Positions 1 to 8,939 of a DNA stretch of 64,000 nucleotides are shown piece by piece. The position numbers and the translations under genes are program-made. The notes beneath the pieces were generated by a model. It was not told the DNA's origin. It did not search any database and saw nothing but the letters and a program-made list of their open reading frames with translations. Source of the DNA: Opitutia bacterium UBA7350. GTDB lineage: Bacteria > Verrucomicrobiota > Verrucomicrobiia > Opitutales > Coraliomargaritaceae. Position 1 is the first letter of the stretch. Each line of letters opens with the position of its first letter. The DNA is taken from contig CATINC010000005.1 in assembly GCA_949524905.1 (NCBI GenBank), positions 180,319 to 244,318 on the forward strand, written 5' to 3'.

Positions 1-557
1 TTGACCCTGTTCACAATGCGCACCTAGAAATTGGGCACCGTGTTCAGGCAATTTTGCAATTAGATCAGATAATTTTTATACCCAATGCGCAATCACCGAT
101 CAAGGCATCTGCTCCAAGAGCCAGTGGGGCTCAGCGCAAGACCATGTTAGCTTTGGCGATTGAGGGAGAACCTGCCTTTGCTATTGATATGTATGAAGTT
201 GAACGCGGCGGATTGAGTTTTTCCGTTGAGACCGCCCTTCATTTTAAGGAACAATTTCCGGCAGCGAAACTTTTTTGGATTTTGGGTGCCGATCAATTTG
301 AGCAACTGGAGCGCTGGCGCGATATTGAAAAACTGGCCTCACTGCTTACTTTTGCAGTCTTTCGAAGAGCAGGTGCTTCTGTGATCGCTCCAGCAATTGC
401 CGGCTTAAAATACCACGACATCGAGGCACCGCTAATGGATATGAGTTCAAGCGAGATTCGAAAGCTCTGTGCGCAAGGTAGGGTTCCCTCGCACCTTTTG
501 CCAGGTGGACTTGATGCTTTCATTTTACAACAAGGGCTTTATAAGCAAGAAGGCTAA
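1..557 (+). CDS. nadD: Nicotinate-nucleotide adenylyltransferase (5' end cut by window)
   Basis: NadD transfers AMP from ATP to nicotinate mononucleotide in NAD biosynthesis in the cytosol. The reading frame is open from base 3, so the gene begins upstream of the window. The first visible residues, DPVHNAHLEIG, are the nucleotidyltransferase HxGH-type motif (here HNAH), which normally lies about ten residues from the start, so only a few residues are missing. LGADQFEQLERWRDIE in the middle and the C-terminal MSSSEIRKL (the SxTxxR-like nucleotide-binding motif) are typical of the family. An internal ATG at 54 is not the true start because it would remove the HxGH motif. The gene is followed 7 bp later by rsfS, a common bacterial neighbour of nadD. 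Confidence 0.93.
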   Translation, partial: DPVHNAHLEIGHRVQAILQLDQIIFIPNAQSPIKASAPRASGAQRKTMLALAIEGEPAFAIDMYEVERGGLSFSVETALHFKEQFPAAKLFWILGADQFEQLERWRDIEKLASLLTFAVFRRAGASVIAPAIAGLKYHDIEAPLMDMSSSEIRKLCAQGRVPSHLLPGGLDAFILQQGLYKQEG

Positions 558-564
558 AACATAT

Positions 565-930
565 ATGACTGCTTCCAGTACTTTAAATAAACACCCATCC
601 CTGAAGGATATTCAGTCAGCCGTGGCTGCCCTGCAGGATAAAAAAGCGGAAGACATCCGAGTCCTGGATGTGAGCGCTCAATCCTCAATTACAGACTTTT
701 TAATTTTAGCAACAGGTACCTCAGAACCGCATGTTAAAGCCTTAAAGGCGGTCTTAGATACAGCTCTTAAAGAGAGCGGCGTTCAATTAATGGGTCAAGA
801 TCGGGAGATCGGTAGCGGTTGGCTGGTTGTGGATGCATTTGATTTTATGGTGCATTTACAGACTGAAACAATGCGGGATTTTTACCGTTTAGATCAATTA
901 TGGAGTGATGCTCACGAAATTCATATTTGA
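565..930 (+). CDS. rsfS: Ribosomal silencing factor RsfS
   Basis: RsfS (DUF143/Iojap family) binds ribosomal protein uL14 and blocks joining of the ribosomal subunits when nutrients are short. The ATG at 565 gives 121 residues, the usual family length. A longer reading from 469 would overlap nadD and adds no conserved sequence. Conserved features are TDFLILATGTSEPHVKAL (about residues 47-64), GSGWLVVDAFDFMVH and RDFYRLDQLWSDA near the C-terminus. It lies directly after nadD and before pheS, so it is probably co-transcribed with nadD. There is no obvious Shine-Dalgarno site; the gene starts just after AT-rich sequence. Confidence 0.93.
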   Translation: MTASSTLNKHPSLKDIQSAVAALQDKKAEDIRVLDVSAQSSITDFLILATGTSEPHVKALKAVLDTALKESGVQLMGQDREIGSGWLVVDAFDFMVHLQTETMRDFYRLDQLWSDAHEIHI

Positions 931-1016
931 TGCAAACAAAACCAATACAGCTAAATCCGTCTCGACAAAATTAGGCGGCTGTGGATTTTCAAGAGAGCGA
1001 GTTTTTTATTTTTAAG

Positions 1017-2057
1017 ATGAAAGAGGCACTGGAAACAATCATTATAGATGTGAGGGATACTGCACCCGGACTTGAAAACCGTGCGGCCTTTGAAGCCTAC
1101 AAAGCTACCATTCAGGGTCCAAACGGTTCTTTGACGGCGGTCATGAAATCGATGGGTAAATTGCTGAGAGAAGAGAAGCCCGCCATGGGCAAATTGATCA
1201 ATGAAGCTAAAGCTGAGATCAACGAAGCACTATCTCAGGCACTGGCTACAATCGAGGCGGCTGAATTGACCGCTAAATTGGGTTCAGCTATAGATCCCAG
1301 CTTACCATCAGTGGAAGGGGATCGAGGTACCCTGCACCCAATTGCACAGGTACGTGAGGAGATGGTGGCGCTGTTTCAACGCATCGGATTTTCGGTGGCG
1401 GAGGCAACAGAGGTCGAAACGGAGTACTTTTGCTTTGATGCGCTGAATATACCCAAGGATCACCCCGCACGTGATATGCAAGACTCTTATTATCTGCCAA
1501 ATGAGCTCAAAATGCAGAACGTGCCTAAGCATAAAGAGGAGCAATACCTCTTACGCACACATTCTTCAACCGTCCAGATACGGACGATGTTGCAAAAAAA
1601 TCCTCCAATCCGGATCATCGCACCCGGTCGTTGTTTTAGGCGCGATACCCCAGATGCAACTCACAGCGCTAATTTTCACCAAATTGAAGGGCTTTATGTC
1701 GACCAAGATGTCAGCCTGACGGACCTCAAGGCGACCCTTGATTATTTTGTTAAAACAATATTTGGACCAAAGGCTAAAACACGTTTACGCCCAAGTTTCT
1801 TTCCGTTTACTGAGCCAAGCTTTGAAATGGACTTCTTCTCGCCAGATCTAGGCAAGCTGAGCAACAAATGGTTGGAAATCATGGGTTGCGGCATGGTAGA
1901 TCCAGAAGTTTTCAAGGCTGTAGGAATCGACCCGCAGGCATACACCGGATTTGCCTTCGGGATGGGAATTGAGCGTATCGCCATGATTTTACAAGGAGTG
2001 GATGATATTCGCTACTATTACCAAAATGACTTACGTTTTTTGAAACAATTTGCCTAG
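1017..2057 (+). CDS. pheS: Phenylalanyl-tRNA synthetase alpha subunit
   Basis: PheS is the catalytic subunit of the alpha2beta2 class II synthetase that charges tRNA-Phe. The ATG at 1017 gives 346 residues, the usual size, with the N-terminal coiled-coil arm starting at once. A GTG at 981 in the same frame would add 12 unconserved residues and is the main alternative. Class II motif 1 begins near HPIAQVREEM, motif 2 includes FHQIEGLYVD, and motif 3 is GFAFGMGIERIAMI at the C-terminus. The sequence RDMQDSYYL is the characteristic PheS segment after motif 1. pheT follows 17 bp downstream, so the two subunits are made from one transcript. Confidence 0.96.
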   Translation: MKEALETIIIDVRDTAPGLENRAAFEAYKATIQGPNGSLTAVMKSMGKLLREEKPAMGKLINEAKAEINEALSQALATIEAAELTAKLGSAIDPSLPSVEGDRGTLHPIAQVREEMVALFQRIGFSVAEATEVETEYFCFDALNIPKDHPARDMQDSYYLPNELKMQNVPKHKEEQYLLRTHSSTVQIRTMLQKNPPIRIIAPGRCFRRDTPDATHSANFHQIEGLYVDQDVSLTDLKATLDYFVKTIFGPKAKTRLRPSFFPFTEPSFEMDFFSPDLGKLSNKWLEIMGCGMVDPEVFKAVGIDPQAYTGFAFGMGIERIAMILQGVDDIRYYYQNDLRFLKQFA

Positions 2058-2074
2058 TTAGACTTAAAGCATCG

Positions 2075-4534
2075 ATGAAGATTTCCTATAATTGGCTGAA
2101 ACAATACTTGGACTTAGATCCGACGGAGCATTCTGCCGAAGTTTTGGCAGAGGTCCTTCCCTTACTGGGTTTTGATATTGAAACCTTAGAACATAACGGG
2201 CCACCTGCACTGGAGAAAGTTGTTGTAGGAGAGGTGATAGAATACGAACAACACCCCAATGCCGATCGCTTGCGTTGTTGCAAAGTAAGCACGGGAGGAG
2301 TTGGGGAACCCCATAAAATTGTATGCGGCGCAAAAAATTTTGAAGCAGGTGATCGTGTGATGGTTGCCCTGCCAGGTGCAGTTTTGCCTGGAGATTTTAA
2401 AATCAAAAAATCAAAACTTCGAGGCGAACCTTCTGAAGGGATGCTTTGTTCCGCTAAGGAACTGAACTTGGGGCAGGATCACGAAGGCATCTTGATCCTC
2501 AATAAGGAGCAGGCTCTCGGCACTCCGCTCAATGAAATTTTCCATGAGGTCGATACTATTTTAGATTTAGAAATCACTCCAAATCGGGTGGATGTACTCA
2601 GCCATATTGGGCTGGCACGAGAAGTAGCGGCTCGTTTTAACCTTAACGTTAATTACCCTGAGGTCAAAGCCAGTACGACTAACCCTTCTAGCGGAGCTGT
2701 GCTGCTGGAATCTGTTGAGCTGCAGGCAGGGAATGTTTGTCCACATTATACTGCATTTTGCATCCGTGGCGTGAAGGTAGGGCCCAGTCCGGAATGGTTG
2801 GTTAAGCAACTCGAGTCTGTAGGTCTTCGATCCGTAAATAACGTGGTTGATGTCACTAATTTTGTCTTACACGAGACTGGGCAACCTATGCACGCCTTTG
2901 ATGCCGCCAAAATTAAGGGTAAAAAACTACTGGTTCGAAAGGCAGGAGTAGGTGAAGTGATGACTACGCTTGATGGTGTCGAGCGTAAGCTGAGTATCGA
3001 CGATCTTGTTGTCGCTGATAGCGAGCGACCACTTGCACTCGCTGGCGTCATGGGTGGAGTCGATGCGGAGGTTGGAGTAGAAACAGTCGATGTGGTTTTG
3101 GAAACGGCATATTTTAATCCAAGTACGATTCGAGCAAGTTCACGTCGTATCGGTTTGGTGAGCGATAGTTCTTATCGCTTTGAGCGTGGAATTGATGCCC
3201 AGGGTTTACTATATGCTTCATTACGAGCAGTGGATTTGATCCTTGAGTGTGCAGGCGGCTCGCTTGATGGAGACCGTTTAGTTGCTGGATCTGAGCCACT
3301 AACACAAAAGGCCATTCAACTATGCCCTGATGAGGTCAGGCGTTTTATTGGCTTTAAAATATCCAACGAAAGTATGTGCCAAATTTTGACTTCCCTAAAT
3401 CTTGATGTCTGTGAACGCACGGAGTCCGATGGTAGCTTAAATTGGGAAGTAAAAATTCCATCGTATCGTGGAGATTTGGAACGTGAGGTTGATTTGATTG
3501 AAGAAGTGGTGCGTTTATATGGTACCGATCGAATACCTGAAACTGAGGTACATGCGCGCGGCATCGAAGCTCAAGACCATCGTGCCTACACCATAAGCCA
3601 AGAGGTTGCAGCCTACATGACGGGCCAGAATTTTCACGAGGCTTTTCTATACTCACTCCGTGATCCACAGGAGACTCAGGTATTATTTGGAGAGAAAGCG
3701 CTCGAGCACTTAAAATTAGCAAACCCACTTCAATCAGACCAAAGTCACCTGCGGTCTTGTTTGCTGCCGGGATTAATTGATGTATTACAGTTAAATACTG
3801 CCAGAGGAACGGGAGCGATGCGCTTTTTTGAACGCGGTCGTATCTTTAAGCCAAGTGAATCCGGAATGATGGAATTGCTTGCTTTTGGCTTTGTCCTCAC
3901 CGGAGCATCATTGGAACGGGCTTGGAAAGATCATAAGGCCGTTGATTTTTATACTGCCAAATCGCTATGCGAAAATATTGCTTCGCTAGCAGGGTTTCCG
4001 GTAGCTAAATTAGTATTTGAGCCACAGGAAACATCACCTTTATGGCAGGGAGGACAAAGCGCTACTTCCGGTGAACTAATGCGCCAAGGGGTTTCCTGCA
4101 CCGCTGGATTGCTGAATGTAGTAACGCTTCGTGATCGTTGGAGTTTAGAGTATCCAATCATTGCCGGCATCGTGGAAATCAACCCGGAAACCTTCCAACG
4201 TGGCGTCAAGCGTGCTCGTCATAGCGCCATTAGTAATCAGCCCGCTTCTATTCGAGATATTGCATTAGTGGTGGATCAATTCGTGCTCGCCGGGCGAGTC
4301 CAATCGGATTTGGTGAAATTTGCAAAAAAAGCAGTATCTGGTTTCACCTGTGAAGCGATTACTTGTTTTGATATCTACGAAGGTGATGGACTGCCAGAGG
4401 GTAAAAAAAGCCTGGCCTTAAGTTTCAGTTTTCGGGCAATGGACCGCACTTTGAAGGACAAAGAAATCAATGCTGCATTTCAAGCAATCCAAGAACAAAT
4501 TGAATCGCAAACCGACTACCAAATTCGCAAGTAA
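2075..4534 (+). CDS. pheT: Phenylalanyl-tRNA synthetase beta subunit
   Basis: PheT is the large non-catalytic subunit that binds tRNA-Phe and edits mischarged Tyr-tRNA. The 819-residue length fits the family. Domains in order: the N-terminal EMAP II-like tRNA-binding fold (about residues 40-150, with HPNADRLRCCKVSTG and VCGAKNF), the B3/B4 editing core (about 200-390, with NVVDVTNFV and GQPMHAFDA), a B5 domain (about 400-480), the class II-like core, and a C-terminal anticodon-binding FDX-ACB domain (about 725-819, with SIRDIALVVD). The gene is intact and follows pheS closely. No clear terminator was seen after its stop. Confidence 0.96.
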   Translation: MKISYNWLKQYLDLDPTEHSAEVLAEVLPLLGFDIETLEHNGPPALEKVVVGEVIEYEQHPNADRLRCCKVSTGGVGEPHKIVCGAKNFEAGDRVMVALPGAVLPGDFKIKKSKLRGEPSEGMLCSAKELNLGQDHEGILILNKEQALGTPLNEIFHEVDTILDLEITPNRVDVLSHIGLAREVAARFNLNVNYPEVKASTTNPSSGAVLLESVELQAGNVCPHYTAFCIRGVKVGPSPEWLVKQLESVGLRSVNNVVDVTNFVLHETGQPMHAFDAAKIKGKKLLVRKAGVGEVMTTLDGVERKLSIDDLVVADSERPLALAGVMGGVDAEVGVETVDVVLETAYFNPSTIRASSRRIGLVSDSSYRFERGIDAQGLLYASLRAVDLILECAGGSLDGDRLVAGSEPLTQKAIQLCPDEVRRFIGFKISNESMCQILTSLNLDVCERTESDGSLNWEVKIPSYRGDLEREVDLIEEVVRLYGTDRIPETEVHARGIEAQDHRAYTISQEVAAYMTGQNFHEAFLYSLRDPQETQVLFGEKALEHLKLANPLQSDQSHLRSCLLPGLIDVLQLNTARGTGAMRFFERGRIFKPSESGMMELLAFGFVLTGASLERAWKDHKAVDFYTAKSLCENIASLAGFPVAKLVFEPQETSPLWQGGQSATSGELMRQGVSCTAGLLNVVTLRDRWSLEYPIIAGIVEINPETFQRGVKRARHSAISNQPASIRDIALVVDQFVLAGRVQSDLVKFAKKAVSGFTCEAITCFDIYEGDGLPEGKKSLALSFSFRAMDRTLKDKEINAAFQAIQEQIESQTDYQIRK

Positions 4535-4567
4535 TTATTCGTCTTGTGTTCTTGCCGGGTAGGGTAG

Positions 4568-4699
4568 CTAGTTTTGCCAACTATGCCGATCTTTTAGGTA
4601 TTGCTTTTTGTATTTATGGTTGCGGCGTTGTGCAGTAAAAAAAAGCAGCGTTATCGCAATGGTGGGTGGCAAAGATACAATGAGTAACATAAGTACCAA
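4568..4699 (-). CDS. Small single-pass membrane protein, unknown
   Basis: This short frame (TTG at 4699, or ATG at 4690 giving 40 residues) encodes one hydrophobic segment, roughly LMLLIVSLPPTIAITLLFF, followed by a basic, hydrophilic tail (RRNHKYKKQYLKDRH). The layout, an N-terminal membrane helix with a cytosolic basic tail, is typical of real small membrane proteins. It starts 6 bp after the stop of the secretory frame on the same strand, which suggests a two-gene operon. No family is recognised, and the evidence is only hydropathy, charge pattern and position. Confidence 0.4.
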   Translation of the reverse strand: MVLMLLIVSLPPTIAITLLFFTAQRRNHKYKKQYLKDRHSWQN

Positions 4700-4704
4700 G
4701 GTTT

Positions 4705-5141
4705 TTACCTTTCCAAAAAAATATACGCTGCCTGTTTGGGTGAATCTGAAGCACCATCGCCTAGTTTAGAAAGACTTTCTTCTAAAATAAAATTATTGGG
4801 AGGCTGAATTAGGCCTGTTGGCGAGTTTTTGACAATTAAGCCTGGCGACAAGGTGACGCCTAAGTCCATAGAGTAAAGTTTAGGGTTTGAACTAGGGACA
4901 TCATTTGAAGCCGTAAAGTTTATCGATGAGGATGCTTTTTTGATTTTGCCATTGGATTCTGAAGAGCCCGTGCTTTCAGAATAAATTACTTTTGATTCCG
5001 CTAAAATCTCGTCCACGTTTTGTGTGGGAATGTTGCCATAGGACTCATGCCATAGACCGGCAAGGGTCAGTAATCCTACAAAAAAATGCGATTTCGATCT
5101 CGCTTAATTGGAAAAGAAGGGAGGCAGAATGAAAGGGGCAT
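4705..5141 (-). pseudogene. Putative secreted small protein, frame broken in poly-T tract of signal region
   Basis: A 103-codon frame (4705-5016, GTG start) lacks an export signal, but continues upstream in the same frame as FFVGLLTLAGLWHESYG, a good signal-peptide core, until a stop with no start codon. The adjacent frame has an ATG at 5141 reading MPLSFCLPSFPIKRDRNR and runs into the same poly-T tract (7 T on the minus strand, plus-strand A at 5080-5086). One extra T would join the two into a protein of about 145 residues with a basic n-region and hydrophobic core. The mature part is Ser/Asn/Pro-rich with no recognised domain. It is probably a secreted or surface protein. The break may be a sequencing error, phase variation or decay. 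Confidence 0.45.
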
Positions 5142-5449
5142 AGTTTGTATAATTGTTGACGGAGGTGGCTTTAGTGGACGTATTATCTTAAATGTAAAAA
5201 GTGGGCAATGCCTTGCGGCACTGCCCGCTTACCCTGTATTACCCTATACTATCAACTCTTACTTACATTTACGTTATCACGTAAAATTCTTCTATAAATG
5301 AAATGGTTTAAATTAAGCTAATAAATAAAGAAACTAAAAAGCATAGTGTTAATAACTTTAATATAAAAATTTAAAAAAATAAATTTAAATTAAGAATTGT
5401 AAAATAATGGATACGCTTCGACGAATGAATAGGCCTTATCGCCAATTTT
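5142..5449. other. Non-coding, partly very AT-rich intergenic region
   Basis: No convincing gene was seen. The stretch holds a minus-strand terminator-like hairpin (5196-5228) and a strongly AT-rich block (about 5285-5410) in which an 11-base TTTAAATTAAG direct repeat occurs twice. The block lies between the 3' end of the antiporter gene and the start region of the small secretory gene on the same strand, so it could carry the promoter of the latter. Confidence 0.5.
5196..5228 (-). terminator. Rho-independent terminator (minus strand)
   Basis: Bases 5201-5212 and 5217-5228 form a 12-bp GC-rich stem with two mismatch/wobble pairs and a four-base loop. Read on the minus strand the stem is followed at once by five T (A at 5196-5200 on the plus strand). 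It lies about 220 bp beyond the stop of the antiporter-EIIA gene, which it probably ends, and upstream of the small secretory gene. Confidence 0.6.
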
Positions 5450-7690
5450 TTAACGTGTTAGGATGGCCTCAATGATCTCGCTTTGTGCCTTAGCAGCGAG
5501 CAATTTATCTCTTGTTTTTAAGGAGCGGCAATTTTTAGCGATATCGTTGAGCGTCGCCAAGTGCCCTTCGGTATCATCAACCGGACTCATGAGGAAAAAG
5601 ATCAGTTGAAGCGCATCGCTTTGATTTGGGACCGGTAAGCCGCTTGAAAGATGGATAACAAAGCAGGTGCGTTGCTCAAGGCCTTCGCAGTGGACATGGG
5701 GTATGGCGATACCATGACCTAGGCATGCAGGATAGCGAGTATTCTGAGCTTCTAAATGCTCGATCACCACTTTACTTTTTACGCCCGACAACTGGGCATC
5801 TGCGATTTGTGCAATTTCGCTATAAAGCGCGCCGAGACTGGTGCTTTGAAGGTTGTGAAAAGATCCTTCCTGTAAAGCTCGTACGAGGAATCCTTTCGAG
5901 CGTTTTAAACAAATGACTTCATCTCCTGGGCGAACAAATTGCTGGAGGGCGGCATCGTTCTTCAAAGTACGCAAAATACGACCGCGACGAACCAAAAGAG
6001 GATGCCAGTCGTTGGTCGGCAGCACCGTTTCTTCATTCCAGATAATTGTCTGAAAACTACTCTCATTTTGCATCAACTCGTTACTTATGAGAGATGGGCG
6101 CGCAAGATCACCAAATACAGACTGACCGGTTATGCGGTTTATATCGTGGGAACTGGTTTCTGGAATCCATCCATATACTTTTTCTGAACCCAGTTTTTCT
6201 GCCCATCGCTGCATGAGAATATTGTTGAGTTCGATATTGTCTGTGAGTGCCAAGATTGAGCCTGTGCCGAAAAGCGCCTGCTCCTCTTCGTATAATTCTT
6301 CAGCTGCCATGCCATCTCGGTGAAGCGCGACAAAGCCTTCTCGACGCGCTAGGGCGGCATTGCGAGCATTACTATCGAGAAAGATAATATCCTGCTGCTT
6401 GTCAGGGGCATTGATATGGCGAGCTAATTCCCGTCCAAAATTATGTGCCCCGATGATAACCCAGTCGTTCGGAGCTGGGCGTTGCAGACCCAGAATACGG
6501 GCAAAGAGACCCGAAGAAAGTCCCTGTAAAATGACTGTGGCGCAGATGACCGAATAAACAAATGACTCCAGTAGCTTCGGATCACCCTGTGTGCCGCCTC
6601 CTTCAGTCAGCGATAATGCAAATAGGGACGCCATAGAGGCTGCTACCACCCCGCGCGGAGCAACCCAACTGAGCAAGGCTTTTTCGCGACGGTCGAGGTT
6701 TGTCCCCCAGGAAGAGGCCATCACACTTATGGGGCGTACTAGGATAATGACCGAGAGTAAAACCCAGCCACCACCATTCTGATAGAAGCTTACAAATTGC
6801 ATCCATTCCAATCGAGCAACCAGCAGTAAGAAGAGCATCCCAATTAAAAGATCCACGATTTCTGCCTTAAAGGCTTTTACCTCTCGTAACTGACGGGGTT
6901 TATTGATCCCAATGATCAAGCCAGCCACGGTGACACTGAGCAGGCCGGCCTCAGGTCGAACTAATTCAGTAATACCAAAGAGGAGCATGGCACCGGCCAG
7001 GCAAAAGGCATTGACAATATTATCAGGAACCCAACCTCGTCGCATGGTATAGTAGATCAAATAGCCACCCAGAATGCCCAGGGTGGCGCCACTCAGGATG
7101 CGCACGATGAAATTAGGGAGAGCAACGGCGCCGCCACCTTCAATGACCCATTCATAGCACAGAATGGCGACAAAGACTCCGATTGAGTCAATTAAAACAG
7201 ACTCCCAGTGCAAAATGCTTGCAACTCGTTTGCTTAAACGAATGCGCCGTAAAAGGGGAACGATTACAGTCGGTCCGGTCACGATTACCAAACTCCCCAT
7301 CAAAAGAGCATACGAAGGGGAGGTATCGAGGAAAACAAATGCGCTTAGAGCAGAGCCAAACCAGGTAATGACAACGCCTACACTGAGGAGACGTTGGATC
7401 ACAGTAGAGGTCTGGGTAAATTCTTTTAGGTCGAGGGTGAGTCCGCCTTCAAAGAGAATCAGTGCAACTGCAAGCGAGACCAGTACCGGCAGGAAATGGC
7501 CCAGCGCATCCGGACGCAGTAAATTAAGCCCTTCAGGTCCCAGCGCGAAGCCGCCGCAAAGTAAGAGTACAATCGTAGGTAAATGAAGCCGGCGCGACAA
7601 GACGGTCAGCAGGCATCCACCTCCAACCGCCAGACAGAGGGTCCACAGCGCTGTATGCGGATCCGCAATGGCAATATGGGATGCTTCCAT
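5450..7690 (-). CDS. Na+(cation)/H+ antiporter (CPA1/NhaP type) with RCK-like and PTS EIIA domains
   Basis: A 746-residue membrane protein, likely exchanging Na+ or K+ for H+ at the inner membrane. The first 400 or so residues hold about 12 membrane segments of the CPA sodium/hydrogen exchanger fold (LFEGGLTLD near residue 80 and SLVIVTGPTVIVPLL near 135 are typical). A Rossmann-like RCK/TrkA-N segment follows (about 410-520, starting DWVIIGAHNFGRELARH). The last 150 or so residues are a PTS EIIA type-2 (PtsN/fructose) domain with the phosphorylatable histidine in GIAIPH (about H665). NhaP-RCK proteins are common; the C-terminal EIIA suggests control by phosphotransfer. The start next to cysE leaves 21 bp between the genes, so they may share a transcript. 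Confidence 0.85.
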   Translation of the reverse strand: MEASHIAIADPHTALWTLCLAVGGGCLLTVLSRRLHLPTIVLLLCGGFALGPEGLNLLRPDALGHFLPVLVSLAVALILFEGGLTLDLKEFTQTSTVIQRLLSVGVVITWFGSALSAFVFLDTSPSYALLMGSLVIVTGPTVIVPLLRRIRLSKRVASILHWESVLIDSIGVFVAILCYEWVIEGGGAVALPNFIVRILSGATLGILGGYLIYYTMRRGWVPDNIVNAFCLAGAMLLFGITELVRPEAGLLSVTVAGLIIGINKPRQLREVKAFKAEIVDLLIGMLFLLLVARLEWMQFVSFYQNGGGWVLLSVIILVRPISVMASSWGTNLDRREKALLSWVAPRGVVAASMASLFALSLTEGGGTQGDPKLLESFVYSVICATVILQGLSSGLFARILGLQRPAPNDWVIIGAHNFGRELARHINAPDKQQDIIFLDSNARNAALARREGFVALHRDGMAAEELYEEEQALFGTGSILALTDNIELNNILMQRWAEKLGSEKVYGWIPETSSHDINRITGQSVFGDLARPSLISNELMQNESSFQTIIWNEETVLPTNDWHPLLVRRGRILRTLKNDAALQQFVRPGDEVICLKRSKGFLVRALQEGSFHNLQSTSLGALYSEIAQIADAQLSGVKSKVVIEHLEAQNTRYPACLGHGIAIPHVHCEGLEQRTCFVIHLSSGLPVPNQSDALQLIFFLMSPVDDTEGHLATLNDIAKNCRSLKTRDKLLAAKAQSEIIEAILTR

Positions 7691-7711
7691 GCTGGGGTTT
7701 TAAATTAAGAC

Positions 7712-8521
7712 TTATGAGTCAAGTTCATGGCACATGCCCAGCGCAGGTGAAATTTCGCTGGTTTTACCAATCACTTTTGCAGGTACGCCTGCGACACTGG
7801 TGTGGGCAGGGACATCGTTCAAGACAACGCTGCCAGCTCCGACCTTGGCGCCGACGCCGATTTCAACATTGCCTAGAATTTTGGCACCAGCGCCGAGAAG
7901 CACCCCGGAGCGTACCTTCGGGTGTCGATCACCACGATCCTTACCTGTGCCACCGAGTGTTACTTCGTGCAAAATAGAAACATCTTGCTCGATCACGGCA
8001 GTCTCACCTGCAACGAATCCGGTGGCATGATCCAACAAAATCCCGCCGGCTAATTGAGCAGCTGGGTGAATATCAACACCAAAGGTTTCAGAAATAAGGC
8101 TCTGTAAATACAAGGCGAATTCTTGGCGATCTTGATGCCAAAGAAAATGCGCCACGCGATAGCACACTAAGGCTTGGAAGCCCTTGAAAAACAGAAGTGG
8201 GGTTAATGCATTTGGGCAAGCAGGGTCTCGGTCGCACACCGCTTGCATATCGAGCATTACATCAGAGAGGATTTCAGGATCATCCTTAAATGCTTGAAGG
8301 AAGGTTTTGTGCAGGACCTCAACAGAGGCGGCATGATTGGCAAGCTTGCGGGTGAGGCGGTGAGTGAGGCTTTCGGAAAAGTTACTGCGGTCAATTATAG
8401 TTTCATGGAGGAGCTCCCCTAAGGCAGGCTCACGCACATGCATCTCGGTTGCCAAACGGCGTAAGGTTTCCCAGAAGATCACGGCGTCTCCAGAATTCGT
8501 CGTTTTATTTAAATCATTCAC
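7712..8521 (-). CDS. cysE: Serine O-acetyltransferase
   Basis: CysE acetylates L-serine with acetyl-CoA to make O-acetylserine, the precursor of cysteine. The 269-residue protein has the helical N-terminal domain (to about residue 140) and the C-terminal left-handed beta-helix of hexapeptide repeats. The catalytic His-Asp region is visible in LLDHATGFVAGETAVI and VTLGGTGKDRGDRHPK, and the final repeats read VPAHTSVAGVPAK. It is about the length of enterobacterial CysE. The downstream antiporter gene is on the same strand 21 bp away. No cysK is in the window. Confidence 0.94.
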   Translation of the reverse strand: MNDLNKTTNSGDAVIFWETLRRLATEMHVREPALGELLHETIIDRSNFSESLTHRLTRKLANHAASVEVLHKTFLQAFKDDPEILSDVMLDMQAVCDRDPACPNALTPLLFFKGFQALVCYRVAHFLWHQDRQEFALYLQSLISETFGVDIHPAAQLAGGILLDHATGFVAGETAVIEQDVSILHEVTLGGTGKDRGDRHPKVRSGVLLGAGAKILGNVEIGVGAKVGAGSVVLNDVPAHTSVAGVPAKVIGKTSEISPALGMCHELDS

Positions 8522-8939
8522 AGCCTTAACTGTGGCTGAGTTCCCGCTACTGGCAACCTCTCAAGTGAAAAACAATAAACCTACTAATAACGGCATCCTT
8601 CTCAGAAAACTCTCGTGAAGGTCACTATTCGCCTAGGATTTAGGGAGAATGCCATCCATTCGGCCCAGTTTTCTTAAAATTCCCATATTGCTTTGGTTTA
8701 GCCTGCTTCTGCCCATAAGTCCGAGCAAGGGCTCGTTCCCCACTATATTTGGGTTTTTAATCTGTATATCCTCTCGTAGGAAAAGAAAAGTTCCATGGTG
8801 TTATCGTTTCAAGACGGTTTATGATTCGTTAAACTTTATTTATGCTGCAAAGTTTTGATGCGGTTAGTCTCTTTCTGATTGCCAGTCGAGGCGAGCAAGT
8901 ACTTTCTCAAATACTTTATTTAAAACCTTAAATGATTGA
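8522..8939. other. Intergenic region between divergent cysE and fabD
   Basis: A 418-bp gap between divergently transcribed genes, so it should contain both promoters. A 69-codon plus-strand frame (8649-8858) has a hydrophobic N-terminus but no family likeness and poor ribosome-binding spacing, so it is not called as a gene. No strong hairpin or repeat was seen. Confidence 0.5.

Noticed and set aside
8649..8858. A 69-codon plus-strand frame with a hydrophobic N-terminus between cysE and fabD
   Set aside because: Its Shine-Dalgarno-like bases lie too close to the ATG, the rest of the frame is unlike any family, and it sits where promoters are expected. I could not support it as a gene.
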